A DNA stretch of 64,000 nucleotides from Zoroaster sp. YZ-2022 (taxonomy: Eukaryota; Echinodermata; Asteroidea; Forcipulatida; Zoroasteridae): contig CM055828.1 in the NCBI GenBank assembly GCA_029582265.1, positions 30,376,459 through 30,440,458 of the forward strand, written 5' to 3'. Below, in pieces: positions 48,717-63,681 of this stretch (positions are counted from its first letter, which is position 1; every line of letters starts with the position of its first letter). The position numbers and the translations under genes were made by a program. The notes under the pieces were generated by a model. The model ran no database searches and was not told where the DNA came from. It saw nothing but the letters and a program-made list of their open reading frames with translations.

Positions 48717-51700
48717 ACTAAGGCAGTTTTTACTGTGCGACAACGAAAAACGCGATGATTAATCAAAGGTAATTTTCATAGGAAACACTCCACAATCATT
48801 TTATTAGCTGTTTAAAGCTTTTCTGAATTTGAAACTCAAAACATACGTTTTGTTCCTTAAAAATAAGGGTTTGCTTGTCACTGTTAGAAATCCGAAGAAC
48901 AAATTACATCCTCAAAATAAACGATTATTTTAGAGCTTCGGAGACCAAGACCACAGTGATGCATGCTTCTGATATGTCGTCATCGTCAGAACGATCAGTG
49001 ATATTGAAGGCCAGTACGGCTGTTTGCTGCCTATGACGTGTACAACAATCGATTATTCTCTTTATAAAGAGGATCTCTAAGAAAATATTGATAATTTACC
49101 TTTCCCCATTTTAAGATAGGTTACATCATAATGAAACTAAACAACATAAATCTCAACCCAAGGTAAACTATAGTAAAACAATCATTTTATCTGAAACCCT
49201 TTTGTCTCGAATTCAGAAAATCTTAAGGAGGTCCATTGGGGACGGGGTGTTACCCCTCCTACATTTACATGTGACACAGCGTCAGGCCCCTTCAAGCCCC
49301 TCCCCTCCCCGGCTACGAGCCAGGCAAGACGGTAGTTTGATCTGTGTGATACGGTGGCCTTACAACTGTTACATATAGTTGTTACGAATGTAGACAGCAA
49401 GGCAAACATAGGTAATAAAATGAAAATTATGTTCTAATTTCGATACAAAACCGTATATCCAAACAATGTTATACTATGAAAAACATCTCCAAACTATATA
49501 TGACAAGGAGGTAGCGTAAACATTGACCCCTACCAAGGTTAACTAAAGGTCACACAAGGTCAAATGTTACGATGATCCGATAACATCACCTTTGAATCAT
49601 CTATATACTAATTTGAGTAACGTGTCTGTTTGTTAAAGAAAAACTCCGAGGTGCCTGCACAGATCTGGCTGAAAATTTCCGTACGGCATTCTTTCGGACC
49701 GGTGATCATTCTAAGGGGATACGATTTTTTATCTCGTTCTTCTTTGAAATATTGGGGGTTTTTTTGTACACAATTTCATTGAAAGAGGACGTGCGACTTT
49801 TCGTTCTTCTTTGAAATAATGATATTTTTTGTACAGAATTTCATTGAAAGAGGACGTGCGACACGAACATTGGCGTGCGGCACGAAAACCTGGCGGCAAA
49901 CTCTGGCCGGCCGTAAACCTGGCCACCCGCGAACCGAACCTGGCCGCCCTCCAACCGACCGCATCACAAGACCCAATAAAGATAGCCAAAGAAGATCGAA
50001 CCTCTAATTAAATACAGACAAGAAATACAATGTACTCTTTATTTCAGCTGAATGAGACGTTTTCTCCATGTAATGCATAATAAACCAAGTGACACATTCC
50101 ATAATACAACCATCACTTTTACAATCAGGTGTTTAATTTTCATCATATAATCCTCAAACAAATTGATTACAGTACATGTATAAAGATCTATTAAACACAA
50201 TAATTTACATTAAAAGAACCAAAAAGGATTTCAATGTAAGTAAATTCCTTTTATATATATGTAATTTCCTCACAAATAGTCTTTTGTTTTGTAATCACAT
50301 AATGATAGTAAAATCATATTTGCTGGCCTGACTGTCACCCCTATACCTCTCCATTGAGGGGATCAAACAAAGATTGTAACCCACTGAATTAAGTTTCTAA
50401 ACTCACTTAGGATTCCTCAATATAGTCTGAACAATTTTAAATTTAACACAAATTCCCATTTTTATATTATTTAATATTTTATATTAGGAAACCTAAACCA
50501 AGTCATTTCCTATTCTTCATCGTGCACTTTTTACCCATTTCATGCATCAGTGATTTTAATCAATACTTTGAAGCACTGCACGACGAAGAAAAGACAATGA
50601 TTTGTTTCAGGCCTATAAAAAATAAAACACAAATGACTATTTCATCTACAACTAAAGTCTACAAACACACAGCTGTTAAATAAATGTAGACATGTATATT
50701 ACATATTAATTTGTTTCTTACTTTATTTTCAAACACTGGCGTTCAAAATCTCGTGGCACCCCATTTACAACAACACGGAACACAATTGTTAAAGTCAACA
50801 AAACTTACCTCCAAATTCTAAATAAATTTTCTCTATCCTTAATCGTTAGTTGTAGTAATATGCCCTCCATACCCACCCTTCTTCTATCTATATACTTTAC
50901 ACTGGAAAACCTCATCTATGTGAGATTTGTGTTTCCCCACGCTTTAAAGAATCATTGACGCACGCACTTTGCATTATTCATACTGCAAATAATTCATATA
51001 TCATTCAATATATACAATTCTTCAGAGAACACCAACAATTTTGTTACATCGAACAAATTGTACTCAACAACGGAATGCAACATACAGATTATACTCCTTA
51101 GGCAACATTATTTCCTTCCATCACATCTGTGTGTGTCTGTGTTATTGACAATACAGTATTTCAATTATGTATTGTCTGGGTCAATCATTTGTGTCGCCCA
51201 ATCGCCACCGGGTACTAACAGCCTCGCGAAAGGCCGCTTGCGGGTAATTGTCAATAGCGTAAGCCAGTAAGACCATTACAGGAAAAATTAGTAAATGAAC
51301 TAAACATTATTTCCACAATACTATGACCATTATCCAAATTTCCTTGTAAATAATAATAATAATTGCCCACTTACCTTGAAACTGTAGATATTCTGATTCA
51401 AAAATCACCAAGATGTAAGATGTAAGATGTTTATCCTATGTCCGGTTTAGTTAATAGTGTCCCTCATGTAAATCAGATCTTGTTCGTTGTCCGTGCGATA
51501 AACTGATATAATAATTACGATGGAATTACAAATCAACATTGATACATGGAGGGCTGTGCCTGATCAACTCATCACTGTATATGATGTCACAAGTCATTTA
51601 TAATTGGCGGAACCTACACATGTAAGCCGATATTGTTACCCGTTTCTTCCACATCTGAAGTTCATGGCGTTGAAGGCGTCACGGCGCATCCCCGTAGGCA

Positions 51701-52633
51701 GAGTCTTGAGGGAGGGGTTTGGGGCTTCAGGGGGACAGGTCTATCCTTACCACACAGAATCGCAAATTTGATATTGTTTCCAATTTGCTTTCTTTCATAA
51801 GAAGATGACTGGATGGCGCTGAAACTCCACGTATGGAGATAATGGTGAGAAGCACCGGCGGCGGAAGCGGGTGGGTGGGGGGGGGGGGGTGTTTGAAAAG
51901 AGACATTTTTGTTTGCAACCAGTACAGTTAAGGATTCTCTAAACCCAAATTCTCCTTAAATGTTCAAAATTTTCCGTTAATGCCCCAAAATTTCCATAAA
52001 TGTTCAAAACTGTCCTCAACATTATTCTAAAAAGGTTTTGAAATTTCTCACTTTTTTTTTTTTGTATACAAATTATTGTTTTAAACCCAAATGAGTATTT
52101 ATTTATTTATATATTTTTTTGGTTCAGGTTGAAGTGGGGTGGGCCTGGGTTACATGTAGGACATGCCATGGATTCGTACCGTAACACTGTCAACTTAATA
52201 TTTATTTTGGAGACCTTAACTTAAATATTTAAAAACTAAAATTGCTCACAAAATAATGCTCACACAGAGCCACCTGAATTCTAATTTTTCCCGGGGTCCG
52301 CTTAAGGGCCCTGGGATTCCACGCCGTCAGCTCGCTTTGCTCGCTGGTTAAGATTAAGAAATCGTTTTCCAAAATGAACTCAATAAATGGACTCATTGGC
52401 AGGTTGTTCCCCAGGTGCGCATTTTGAACTAAAATTCATTAACTAAATTGCTACTATTCTTGCATATGATACATATGACATTATAGAGTTTCAATTGAGT
52501 TATTAAATGTCATAATGTGGTGTACACGACCATGAAAATGATAATGACGTAAAAAAAACACGAAAAAAACTAAAGAAAAACACCGGCTATAACAACACTT
52601 TATGTGACATTTCCTCTTCACATTCTTTTTGTT

Positions 52634-52990
52634 AATAATAATAATAATGTGTGGACTTATATAGCGCACGTATCCACCAACTGAGTGGTGCTCAAGGCGC
52701 ATTATATTATTACCCCTGCTCATAAGGCTCATAAGGCTCATAAATCATTCCTGAAACCATCTCAGCTCCCTGGGGAGTATACAGCTCAATTGCTGCCATT
52801 ACAGCGCATATAGGGCTAATCAACCAACTCTGCCCTCACAGGTACCCATTTACCCCTGGGTGGAGAGAAGCAATTACGGTAAAGTGTCTTGCTCAAGGAC
52901 ACAAGTGTCATGGCCGGGATTCGAACCCACATTCTGCTGCTAACACCAGAATTTGAGTCCGGTAAGCTAGACCGCTCGGCCACGACACTC
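52634..52990 (-). mobile_element. Full-length tRNA-Leu-like SINE, reverse orientation
   Basis: Same family as at 48357, inserted within the TTTTTGTTTCCCTTTTCTC site that is empty at 12740, 47450 and 56970. Present in one unit only. Confidence 0.85.
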
Positions 52991-55900
52991 CCTTTTCCCT
53001 TTTCTCATTTGTTTTAAATTTAAAAAAAATCGGCAGGCCCGTGGGGGTTGACCACCAACCCCGTGTCTACCCCAGTGGGTGCAAATATCAATAGTATCAC
53101 GAATTTGGCTTTATTTTAAAATCCGACTTATTTATTGTGGATAATGTTGTAGTTGTTTAATAAATTTAATCAATTTAGTAACATTGATCATGGACATTTT
53201 TGGAAAGTAGCCTATACGAAAGGTTTTATGCAATATCATTTTATAACTTTATTTTGCTAACATGTTCTGTAATATAATTGTAGTAATCATAAATGCATTG
53301 AAGGTTTTGTTTGTCTTATGATAAAAAAAGTAATGCATCAAACAAACACATTTAACGCAAATTAAAAATTCTTTCTTTCTGAGAATCTAGCAAAAAAGTG
53401 TTTGCCGTCATGCTTATTTTCCGTCCTCTCAAATTGCGCAATTTGGACAGAAATTCATTAACTAAAGTGCCATATTTCTTGATAATGACATTATAGACTT
53501 TCAAATGGGTTATTGAATGTCATAATGTATTGGATGGATTGCTTACACGATCACGTTGTAGGAGTGTAGCCCCTGCTGAAAACTCAAACAGAAAATCATC
53601 AGGGTTTGTCTTGTATATTGCTGAATTATCTTGTGCCCAAAAGAACCAGACTGGAGTCAAGAGTGGGTTGAATTACAGTGTCCACAGCGCATGTACAGAG
53701 GGGCACTAGTGGCTGAAAATTGTGGCCACCTACAACCAGGGACTAAATTCATTGGGACACACCCCCTCCCCCATCTGGTGTGTCGCATCATGCGTTTACC
53801 TGCGTATTAACGTTATATTGAATTAGTTTTCCCCACTAAAATTCCCACATTATCTACCTTTATCTAACCTAATTATTTACTGAACCTTTATACACACATG
53901 TGTATAAAGTGCAACTAAGGCAGTTTTTACTGTGCGACAACGAAAAACGCGATGATTAATCAAACGTAATTTTCATAGGAAACACTCCACAATCATTTTA
54001 TTAGCTGTTTAATTAAAGCTTTTCTGAATTTGAAACTCAAAACATACGTTTTGTTCCTTAAAAATAAGGGTTTGCTTGTCACTGTTAGAAATCAGAACAA
54101 ATCCATCCTCAAAATAAATGATTATTTTAGAGCTTCGGAGACCAAGACCACAGTGATGCATGCTTCTGATATGTCGTCATCGTCAGAACGATCAGTGATA
54201 TTGAAGGCCAGTACGGCTGTTTGCTGCCTATGACGTGTACAACAATCGATTATTCTCTTTATAAAGAGGGTCTCTAAGAAAATATTGATAATTTACCTTT
54301 CCCCATTTTAAGATAGGTTACGTCATAATGAAACTAAACAACATAAATCTCAACCCAAGGTAAAATATAGTAAAACAATCATTTTATCTGAAACCCCTTT
54401 GTCTCGAATTCGGAAAATCTTAAGGAGGTCCACTGGGGGCGGGGCGTTACCCCTCTTACGTTTACATGCGACACAGCGCCGAGATTTTCGTTGGTACTTA
54501 CATAGTATTGTTGGCCAATGATATATTTCTTTTAATAAACCTTACAAAGATTTAAACTTGCAGTCAGGTTTGTACAATAATTTTCGTTTTCTCCTTCACA
54601 CGAAATAAAGCATAGTAACAGAAAACAAGATTGTAATTCTATAGAATTTATTCGTTCTCGATTAGACTGACAGGTTGTTGCCCTACTGCGCATTTTGAAC
54701 TGAAATTCATTAACTTAATTGCCATATTTCCTGCAAATGGCATTAATTGATTTTAACATAGGTTATTGAATATCATAATGTATATGGTGTATTGTGTACA
54801 CGATCATGAAAATCATAATGACAATTTAGCTTCATAATACTCACATGAGTAGTTCTAGGAATTTAGTTTTTTTTCCTACAGCCTTTGGGCGCTTGCGGAA
54901 ACGTGCCCATAAATTCAAACATAATGTTTTCTCTTGTACTGCTGAACAAAAGTCTCCTCCACACGTGTGCCAAATAGTGCCCGACAGCGGCACAGGGGGC
55001 AATTGAGATTGAGATTGAAATCACAGAACAACCCGTCCCCCTCTTTTAAGGTTATGTTTAGTTTATGTTTAGTTTCAATTTGTTGTATTAAAAAAACATA
55101 AACAAAACATAAACACGAGCTCAAGGGGGAGGCTCCTTCAAGCCCCTCCCCCTCCCCGGCTACGCGTCAGGCAAGACGGTAGTTTGATCTGTGTGATACG
55201 GTGGCCTTACAACTGTTACATATAGTTGTTACGAATGTAGACAGCAAGGCAAACATAGGTAATAAAATGAAAATAATGTTCTAATTTCGATACAAAACCA
55301 TATCTAAACAATGTTATACTATGAAAAACATCTCTAAACTATATATCACAAGGGTGCAGCGTAAACATTGACCCCTACCAAGGTTAACTAAAGGTCACAC
55401 AAGGTCAAATGTTACGATGATCAGATAAACATCACCTTTGAAACAATGATATAAATTAATAGAATTTTGTATACCTTTGTACTTCTGCAATTTAATGCAA
55501 AACTCATACGTGCCATAAATATTTCTTAAAATAAGGAAATGAATGCTGATATTTATTATCATTAAATTTTGTATTATTATTTGTTGAACATGTCAGACGG
55601 AAGAAGATATGTCATTTCTATCACAGAACCAAGTATTAAGCAAATCTATAAGAACTCGTTCAGTTACCTTGCGGGTAATTACAGGAAAAATTAGTAATGA
55701 ACTAAACATTATTTCCACAATACTATGACCATTATCCAAAGTTAAATTTCCTTGTAAATAATAATAACAATTGCCCACTTACCTTGAAACTGCATATATT
55801 CTGATTCAAAAATCACCAAGATGTAAGATGTAAGATGTTTATCCTATGCCCGGTTTAGTTAACAAGTGTCCCCTCATGTAAATCAGATCTAGTTCGTTGT

Positions 55901-57875
55901 CCGTGCGATAAACTGATATAATAATTACGACAGAATTACAAATCAACATTGATACATGGAGGGCTGTGCCTGATCAACTCATCACTGTATAGGCTGATGT
56001 CACAAGTCATTTATAATTGGCGGAACCTACACATGTAAGCCGATATTGTTACCCGTTTCTTCCACATCTGAAGTTCATGGCGTTGAAGGCGTCACGGCGC
56101 ATCCCCGTAGGCAGAGTCTTGAGGGAGGGGTTTCCTCACCACCCAGAATCGCAAATTTTGATATTGTTTCCAAGTTGCTTTCTTTCATAAGAAGATGACT
56201 GGATGGCGCTGAAACTCCACGTATGGGCATTATGGTGAGAAGCACCGGCGGCGGAAGCGGGGGCTACGTTTGAAAAGAGACATTTTTGTTTGCAACCAGT
56301 ACAGTTAAGGATTCTCTAAACCCAAATTTTCCTTAAATGTTCAAAAATTTCCGTTAATGCCCCAAAATTTGCGTAAATGTTCAAAACTGTCCCCAACATT
56401 ATTCTAAAAGGGTTTTGAAATTTCTTTTAAAAAAATTGTATACAAATTATTGTTTTAAACCCAAATGATTATTTATTTATTTATATTTGTTTCGTTCAGG
56501 TTGAAGTGGGGTGGGCCTGGGTTACAATGTAGGACATGCCATGGATTCGTACCGTAACACTTTCAACTTAATATTTATTTTAGAGACCTTAACTTAAATA
56601 TTTAGAAACTAAAATAGCTCACAAATGCTCACACAGAGCCACTTGAATTCTAATTTTTCCCGGGGTCCGCTTAAGGGCCCTGGGATTCCACGCCGCCAGC
56701 TCGCTTTGCTCACTGGTTAAGATTAAGAATTCATTTTCCAAAATGAACTCAATAAATGGACTCAGTGCGCATTTTGAACTAAAATTCATTAACTAAATTG
56801 CTAATATTCTTGCATATGATACATATGGCATTATAGAGTTTCAAATGAGTTATTGAATGTCATATGTGGCGTACACAACCATGAAAATGATAATGACGAA
56901 AAAAAAGGGGGAAAAAAAATAAAAACACCGGCTATAACAACACTTTATGTGACATTTCCTCTTCACATTCTTTTTGTTTCCCTTTTCTCATTTGTTTTAA
57001 ATTAACAAAAATTGGCTGACCACCAATCCCGTGGCTACGCCAGTGGGTGCAAATATCAATAGTATCACAAATTTTGCTTTATTTTTAAATCCGACTTATT
57101 TATTGTGGATAATGTTGTAGTTGTTTAATAAATTTAATCAATTTAGTAACATTGAACATGGACATTTTTGGAAAGTAGCCTATACGAAAGGTTTTATGCG
57201 ATATCATTTTATAACTTTATTTTGCTAACATGTTCTGCAATATAATTGTAGTAATCATAAATGCATTGAAGGTTTTGTTTGTCTTATGATCAAAAAAGTA
57301 ATGAATCAAACAAACACATTTAACGCAAATTAAAAATGCTTTCTTTCTGAGAATCTAGCAAAAAAGTGTTTGCCGTCATGCTTATTTTCCGTCCTCTCAA
57401 ATTGCGCAATTTGGACAGAAATTCATTAACTAAAGTGCCATATTTCTTGATAATGACATTATAGACTTTCAAATGGGTTATTGAATGTCATAATCTATTG
57501 GATGGATTGCTTACACGATCACGTTGTAGGAGTGTAGCCCCTGCTGAAAACTCAAACAGAAAATCATCAGGGTTTATCTTGTATATTGCTGAATTATCAT
57601 GTGCCCAAAAGAACCAGACTGGAGTCAAGAGTGGGTTGAATTACAGTGTCCACAGCGCATGTACAGAGGGGCACTAGTGGCTGAAAATTGTGGCCACCTA
57701 CAACCAGGGACTAAATTCATTAGGACACACCCCCTCCCCCATCTGGTGTGTCGCATCATGCGTTTACCTGCGTAACGTTATATTGAATTAGTTTTCCCCA
57801 CTAAAATTCCCACATTATCTACCTTTATCTAACCTAATTATTTACTGAACCTTTATACACACATGTGTATAAAGT

Positions 57876-58234
57876 GGAGTGTCGTGGCCGAGCGGTCTAG
57901 CTTACCGGACTCAAGTTGTGGTGTTTGCAGCAAAATGTGGGTTCGAATCCCGGCCGTGACACTTGTGTCCTTGAGCAAGACACTTAACCATAATTGCTTC
58001 TCTCCACCCAGGGGTTAAATGGGTACCTGTGAGGGCAGAGTTGGTTGATTAGCCCTATATGCGCTGTAATGGCAGCAATTGAGCTGTATACTCCCCAGGG
58101 AGCTGAGATGGTTTCAGGAATGATTTATGAGCCTTATGAGCCTTATGAGCAGGGGTAATAATATGCGCCTTGAGCACCACTCAGTTGGTGGATACGTGCG
58201 CTATATAAGTCCACACATTATTATTATTATTATT
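57876..58234 (+). mobile_element. Full-length tRNA-Leu-like SINE (duplicate of 48357)
   Basis: Same insertion point and near-identical sequence to the copy at 48357, so it was duplicated with its unit and did not insert separately. Confidence 0.85.
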
Positions 58235-61200
58235 AACTAAGGCAGTTTTTACTGTGCGACAACGAAAAACGCGATGATTAATCAAAGGTAATTTTCATAG
58301 CAAACACTCCACAATCATTTTATTAGCTGTTTAAAGCTTTTCTGAATTTGAAACTCAAAACATACTTTTTGTTCCTTAAAAATAAGGGTTTGCTTGTCAC
58401 TGTTAGAAATCCGAAGAACAAATTACATCCTCAAAATAAACGATTATTTTAGAGCTTCGGAGACCAAGACCACAGTGATGCATGCTTCTGATATGTCGTC
58501 ATCGTCAGAACGATCAGTGATATTGAAGGCCAGTACGGCTGTTTGCTGCCTATGACGTGTACAACAATCGATTATTCTCTTTATAAAGAGGATCTCTAAG
58601 AAAATATTGATAATTTACCTTTCCCCATTTTAAGATAGGTTACATCATAATGAAACTAAACAACATAAATCTCAACCCAAGGTAAACTATAGTAAAACAA
58701 TCATTTTATCTGAAACCCTTTTGTCTCGAATTCAGAAAATCTTAAGGAGGTCCATTGGGGGCGGGGTGTTACCCCTCCTACGTTTACATGTGACACAGCG
58801 TCAGGCCCCTTCAAGCCCCTCCCCTCCCCGGCTACGAGCCAGGCAAGACGGTAGTTTGATCTGTGTGATACGGTGGCCTTACAACTGTTACATATAGTTG
58901 TTACGAATGTAGACAGCAAGGCAAACATAGGTAATAAAATGAAAATTATGTTCTAATTTCGATACAAAACCGTATATCCAAACAATGTTATACTATGAAA
59001 AACATCTCCAAACTATATATGACAAGGAGGTAGCGTAAACATTGACCCCTACCAAGGTTAACTAAAGGTCACACAAGATCAAATGTTACGATGATCCGAT
59101 AACATCACCTTTGAATCATCTATATACTAATTTGAGTAACGTGTCGGTTTGTTAAAGAAAAACTCCGAGGTGCCTGCACAGATCTGGCTGAAAATTTCCG
59201 TACGGCATTCTTTCGGACCGGTGATCATTCTAAGGGGATACGATTTTTTATCTCGTTCTTCTTTGAAATATTGGGGGGTTTTTGTACACAATTTCATTGA
59301 AAGAGGACGTGCGACTTTTCGTTCTTCTTTGAAATATTGTTTGTTTTTGTACACAATTTCATTGAAAGAGGACGTGCGACACGAACATTCACGTGCGACA
59401 CGAAAACCTGGCGGCAAACTCTGGCCGGCCGTAAACCTGGCCACCCGCGAACCGAACCTGGCCGCCCTCCAACCGACCGCAGCACAAGGCCGAAGAAAGA
59501 TAGCCAAAGAAGATCGAACCTCTAATTAAATACAGACAAGAAATACAATGTACTCTTTATTTCAGCTGAATGAGACGTTTTCTCCATGTAATGCATAATA
59601 AACCAAGTGACACATTCCATAATACAACCATCACTTTTACAATCAGGTGTTTAATTTTCATCATATAATCCTCAAACAAATTGATTACAGTACATGTATA
59701 AAGATCTATTAAACACAATAATTTACATTAAAAGAACCAAAAAGGATTTCAATGTAAGTAAATTCCTTTTATATATATATGTAATTTCCTCACAAATAGT
59801 CTTTTGTTTTGTAATCACATAATGATAGTAAAATCATATTTGCTGGCCTGACTGTCACCCCTATACCTCTCCATTGAGGGGATCAAACAAAGATTGTAAC
59901 CCACTGAATTAAGTTTCTAAACTCACTTAGGATTCTTCAATATAGTCTGAACAATTTTAAATTTAACACAAATTCCCATTTTTATATTATTTAATATTTT
60001 ATATTAGGAAACCTAAAACAAGTCATTTCCTATTCTTCATCGTGCACTTTTTACCCATTTCATGCATCAGTGATTTTAATCAATACTTTGAAGCACTGCA
60101 CGACGAAGAAAAGACAATGATTTGTTTCAGGCCTATAAAAAATAAAACACAAATGACTATTTCATCTACAACTAAAGTCTACAAACACACAGCTGTTAAA
60201 TAAATGTAGACATGTATATTACATATTAATTTGTTTCTTACTTTATTTTCAAACACTGGCGTTCAAAATCTCGTGGCACCCCATTTACAACAACACGGAA
60301 CACAATTGTTAAAGTCAACAAAACTTACCTCCAAATTCTAAATAAATTTTCTCTATCCTTAATCGTTAGTTGTAGTAATATGCCCTCCATACCCACCCTT
60401 CTTCTATCTATATACTTTACACTGGAAAACCTCATCTATGTGAGATTTGTGTTTCCCCACGCTTTAAAGAATCATTGACGCACGCACTTTGCATTATTCA
60501 TACTGCAAATTATTCATATGTCATTCAATATATACAATTCTTCAGAGAACACCAACAATTTTGTTACATCGAACAAATTGTACTCAACAACGGAATGCAA
60601 CATAAAGATTATACTCCTTAGGCAACATTATTTCCTTCCATCACATCTGTGTGTGTCTGTGTTATTGACAATACAGTATTTCAATTATGTATTATCTGGG
60701 TCAATCATTTGTGTCGCCCAATCGCCACCGGGTATACTAACAGCCTCGCGAAAGGCCGCTTGCGGGTAATTGTCAATAGCGTAAGCCTGTAAGACCATTA
60801 CAGGAAAAATTAGTAATGAACTAAACATTATTTCCACAATACTATGACCATTATCCAAATTGAAATTTCCTTGTAAATAATAATAATAATTGCCCACTTA
60901 CCTTGAAACTGTAGATATTCTGATTCAAAAATCACCAAGATGTAAGATGTAAGATGTTTATCCTATGTCCGGTTTAGTTAATAGTGTCCCTCATGTAAAT
61001 CAGATCTTGTTCGTTGTCCGTGCGATAAACTGATATAATAATTACGATGGAATTACAAATCAACATTGATACATGGAGGGCTGTGCCTGATCAACTCATC
61101 ACTGTATATGATGTCACAAGTCATTTATAATTGGCGGAACCTACACATGTAAGCCGATATTGTTACCCGTTTCTTCCACATCTGAAGTTCATGGCGTTGA

Positions 61201-61900
61201 AGGCGTCACGGCGCATCCCCGTAGGCAGAGTCTTGAGGGAGGGGTTTGGGGCTTCAGAGGGACAGGTCTATCCTTACCACACAGAATCGCAAATTTGATA
61301 TTGTTTCCAATTTGCTTTCTTTCATAAGAAGATGACTGGATGGCGCTGAAACTCCACGTATGGAGATTATGGTGAGAAGCACCGGCGGCGGAAGCGGGTG
61401 GGTGGGGGGGGGGGTGTTTGAAAAGGGAAACTTTTGTTTGCAACCAGTACAGTTAATGATTCTCTAAACCCAAATTGTCCTTAAATGTGAAAAAATTTCC
61501 GTTAATGCACCCAAATTTCCGTAAATGTTCAAAAGTGTCCTCAACATTATTCTAAAAGGGTTTTGAAATTTCTCAATTTTTGTTTGTATACAAATTATTG
61601 TTTTAAACCCAAAAGATTATTTATTTATTTATATATTTTTTTGGTTCAGGTTGAAGTGGGGTGGGCCTGGGTTACATGTAGGACATGCCATGGATTCGTA
61701 CCGTAACACTGTCAACTTAATATTTATTTTGGAAATTGCTCACAAAATTATGCTCACACAGAGCCACCTGAATTCTAATTTTTCCCGGGGTCCGCTTAAG
61801 GGCCCTGGGATTCCACGCCGTCAGCTCGCTTTGCTCACTGGTTAAGATTAAGAAAACGTTTTCCAAAATGAACTCAATAAATTACGGTGGCCCACAACTG

Positions 61901-62143
61901 TCACGGCAAAAGCAAATTCCTCACGGCAAAAGCAAAAGCGTCACGGCAAAAGCAAATACCTCACGGCAAAAGCAAAAGCGTCACGGCAAAAGCAAATTCC
62001 CCACGGCAAAAGCAAATTCCTCACGGCAAAAGCAAAAGCGTCACGGCAAAAGCAAATTCCCCACGGCAAAAGCAAATTCGTCACGGCAAAAGCAAATTCC
62101 CCACGGCAAAAGCAAATTCGACACGGCAATAGCAAAAGCAAAT
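61901..62143 (+). repeat. 20-bp tandem repeat, ~12 copies
   Basis: Units TCACGGCAAAAGCAAATTCC and TCACGGCAAAAGCAAAAGCG alternate. The open frames (HGKSK / TAKAN) are by-products. Confidence 0.95.
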
Positions 62144-63334
62144 TCTCATTTATACGGGTTAAAGGTCAAATTTGGTCGCGGTGAACTATGGGATAGTTAA
62201 TGTGTAAAATGGTCAGCACGCCCGGTGGTGCGGTTGATCCATAGAGTTATCTAATATAAGAACTAGAGCCTCCAGTCGCTGTCGTGTACGTTACGGATCG
62301 GAGCCGTGATGCCACTGTGGAGACACGGCCGCCATTTTCAAAGTGGGCAAAATGAATGTGAAATGCCCGGATGTGCCCACAAAATAGCGCGTTATGCTAT
62401 TGTCTCTGAAAAACGGGGGGCCGTTTAAAGTTGATTTTTATGAATTATTTCGTTTGTTTTGACCTGAATGAAAGATAGTCGGTAACATTGATTAATTTAC
62501 CGAATAAAATGGTAGAAAATGCATTTTAAAATTATAATTTCTCTTCGCCCAAGTATCCCCGGTATGTAATACATGTACACTCGGTTAAAACACTTTGCCC
62601 GCGCTACTGTCGCTCACTATCCCAACAGTCACAGTAAAACCTATTTCCTGATTGTAAGTTACAAAGTACACCAAACATTGAGACACAGAGATCATTTGAC
62701 ATCTTCATCAAAATAAATATTCTTATTTATATTCAACAAATTTTGATAAAACAATCATTGTAGCAGGCCTGCCCTTCCCTACCTGTGATTTTTTAAAAAG
62801 CAAAATGAATAAACATGTTATAAAATTAATTCATAAATCAATAAATAAAAAAAAAATTAAAATATACATTGGCAAAAATAAAGAACCCTGAAAAATGGGT
62901 AGTGGGACTGAGGGTTAGAGGGCAGAGGACAAAGCCCCTTAATATTTAATATTGTAGGATTAGGCCTACACACTGTCCATATCCCAACAAAGAAACTAGA
63001 GGTTTGGAAAAATACCGGATATTTGTTTCTTTCCTTGAGGAAAAGGGAGATTTGTAAATTAGGCCTACTGAAAAATCACAGGCCTGTAAAAAAAAACTTG
63101 TTGAAATAGTTTTTCTATAAATTAATTAATCAATACGCCAATAAATAATTAAATATCAAAAATATATATAATACATAATTTAATTAAGAAATTAATGTAT
63201 TTAGTGTAAACCAACTCAACAAATATTCACAGCACAATTTGCCTCTGTCCCCCAATAGACAGATTAGATAGATAAATCTATGTAGCCGCTCAGTCAACAG
63301 AAAGAATCCCACTTTTACATTGTTTCTGGGAGAA

Positions 63335-63336
<2 letters not shown>
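62144..63336. other. No gene seen; possible CpG-containing promoter-like patch at 62.22-62.42 kb
   Basis: A GCCGCCATTTTC motif (YY1-like) at about 62329 lies in a locally GC-richer patch. No transcript structure can be supported. Confidence 0.3.

Positions 63337-63377
<41 letters not shown>
63337..63377 (+). repeat. (TA)n microsatellite
   Basis: Pure alternating TA run. Confidence 0.95.
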
Positions 63378-63381
<4 letters not shown>

Positions 63382-63681
63382 TAAATGTATTTATAAATGA
63401 CTAATTAAATGATAAAAGATAGTGAAGAACTAAAGAAGTTCTAAATCACAGCGGCGCCACATATTTTCCAAGGACAGTACCATTAATATGAAAATGGCAT
63501 CATTTGAAAGGGGGTATAATGGGCTACATCATGAGGGGGTCAGCTAAGAATTGCCGAAACATAAAAGGAATGCGGTCTACATGTACATTTGGGAAATAAG
63601 TAGAACAGTTGATGATTTTAGATTATAAAATTTTTTATTATGTAATAATTTTATTCATAAACCACTTGGTTTTGCTAGTTG

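Larger units (their letters stand above)
43461..61875 (+). repeat. Tandem array of a 4.3-5.2 kb repeat (four units)
   Basis: Units start near 43.46, 48.72, 53.91 and 58.24 kb, judged by the GCGACAACGAA(A/C)AACGCGATG block at 43526, 48737, 53933 and 58253. Landmarks recur in the same order in each: the GAGCTTCGGAGACCAAGACC block, AAGACGGTAGTTTGATCTG, CACCGGCGGCGGAAGCG plus poly-G, CCCGGGGTCCGCTTAAGGGCC, and CCAGACTGGAGTCAAGAGTG. Length differences come from an internal block (about 45.05-45.95 kb and equivalents) missing in the third unit and from SINE insertions. 57876-61875 matches 48352 onward, giving a 9.52-kb higher-order period. No gene or transposase domain was recognised in the unit. 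Confidence 0.85.

Noticed and set aside
49729..50011. Arg-rich overlapping frames on both strands at 49.8 and 59.3 kb
   Set aside because: They arise in a GC-richer part of the tandem repeat unit with a local ~65-bp duplication. All frames are open by composition and no domain is seen.
61868..62200. Lys-rich KSKSVTAKAN frames
   Set aside because: Product of a 20-bp tandem repeat that is open in overlapping frames.
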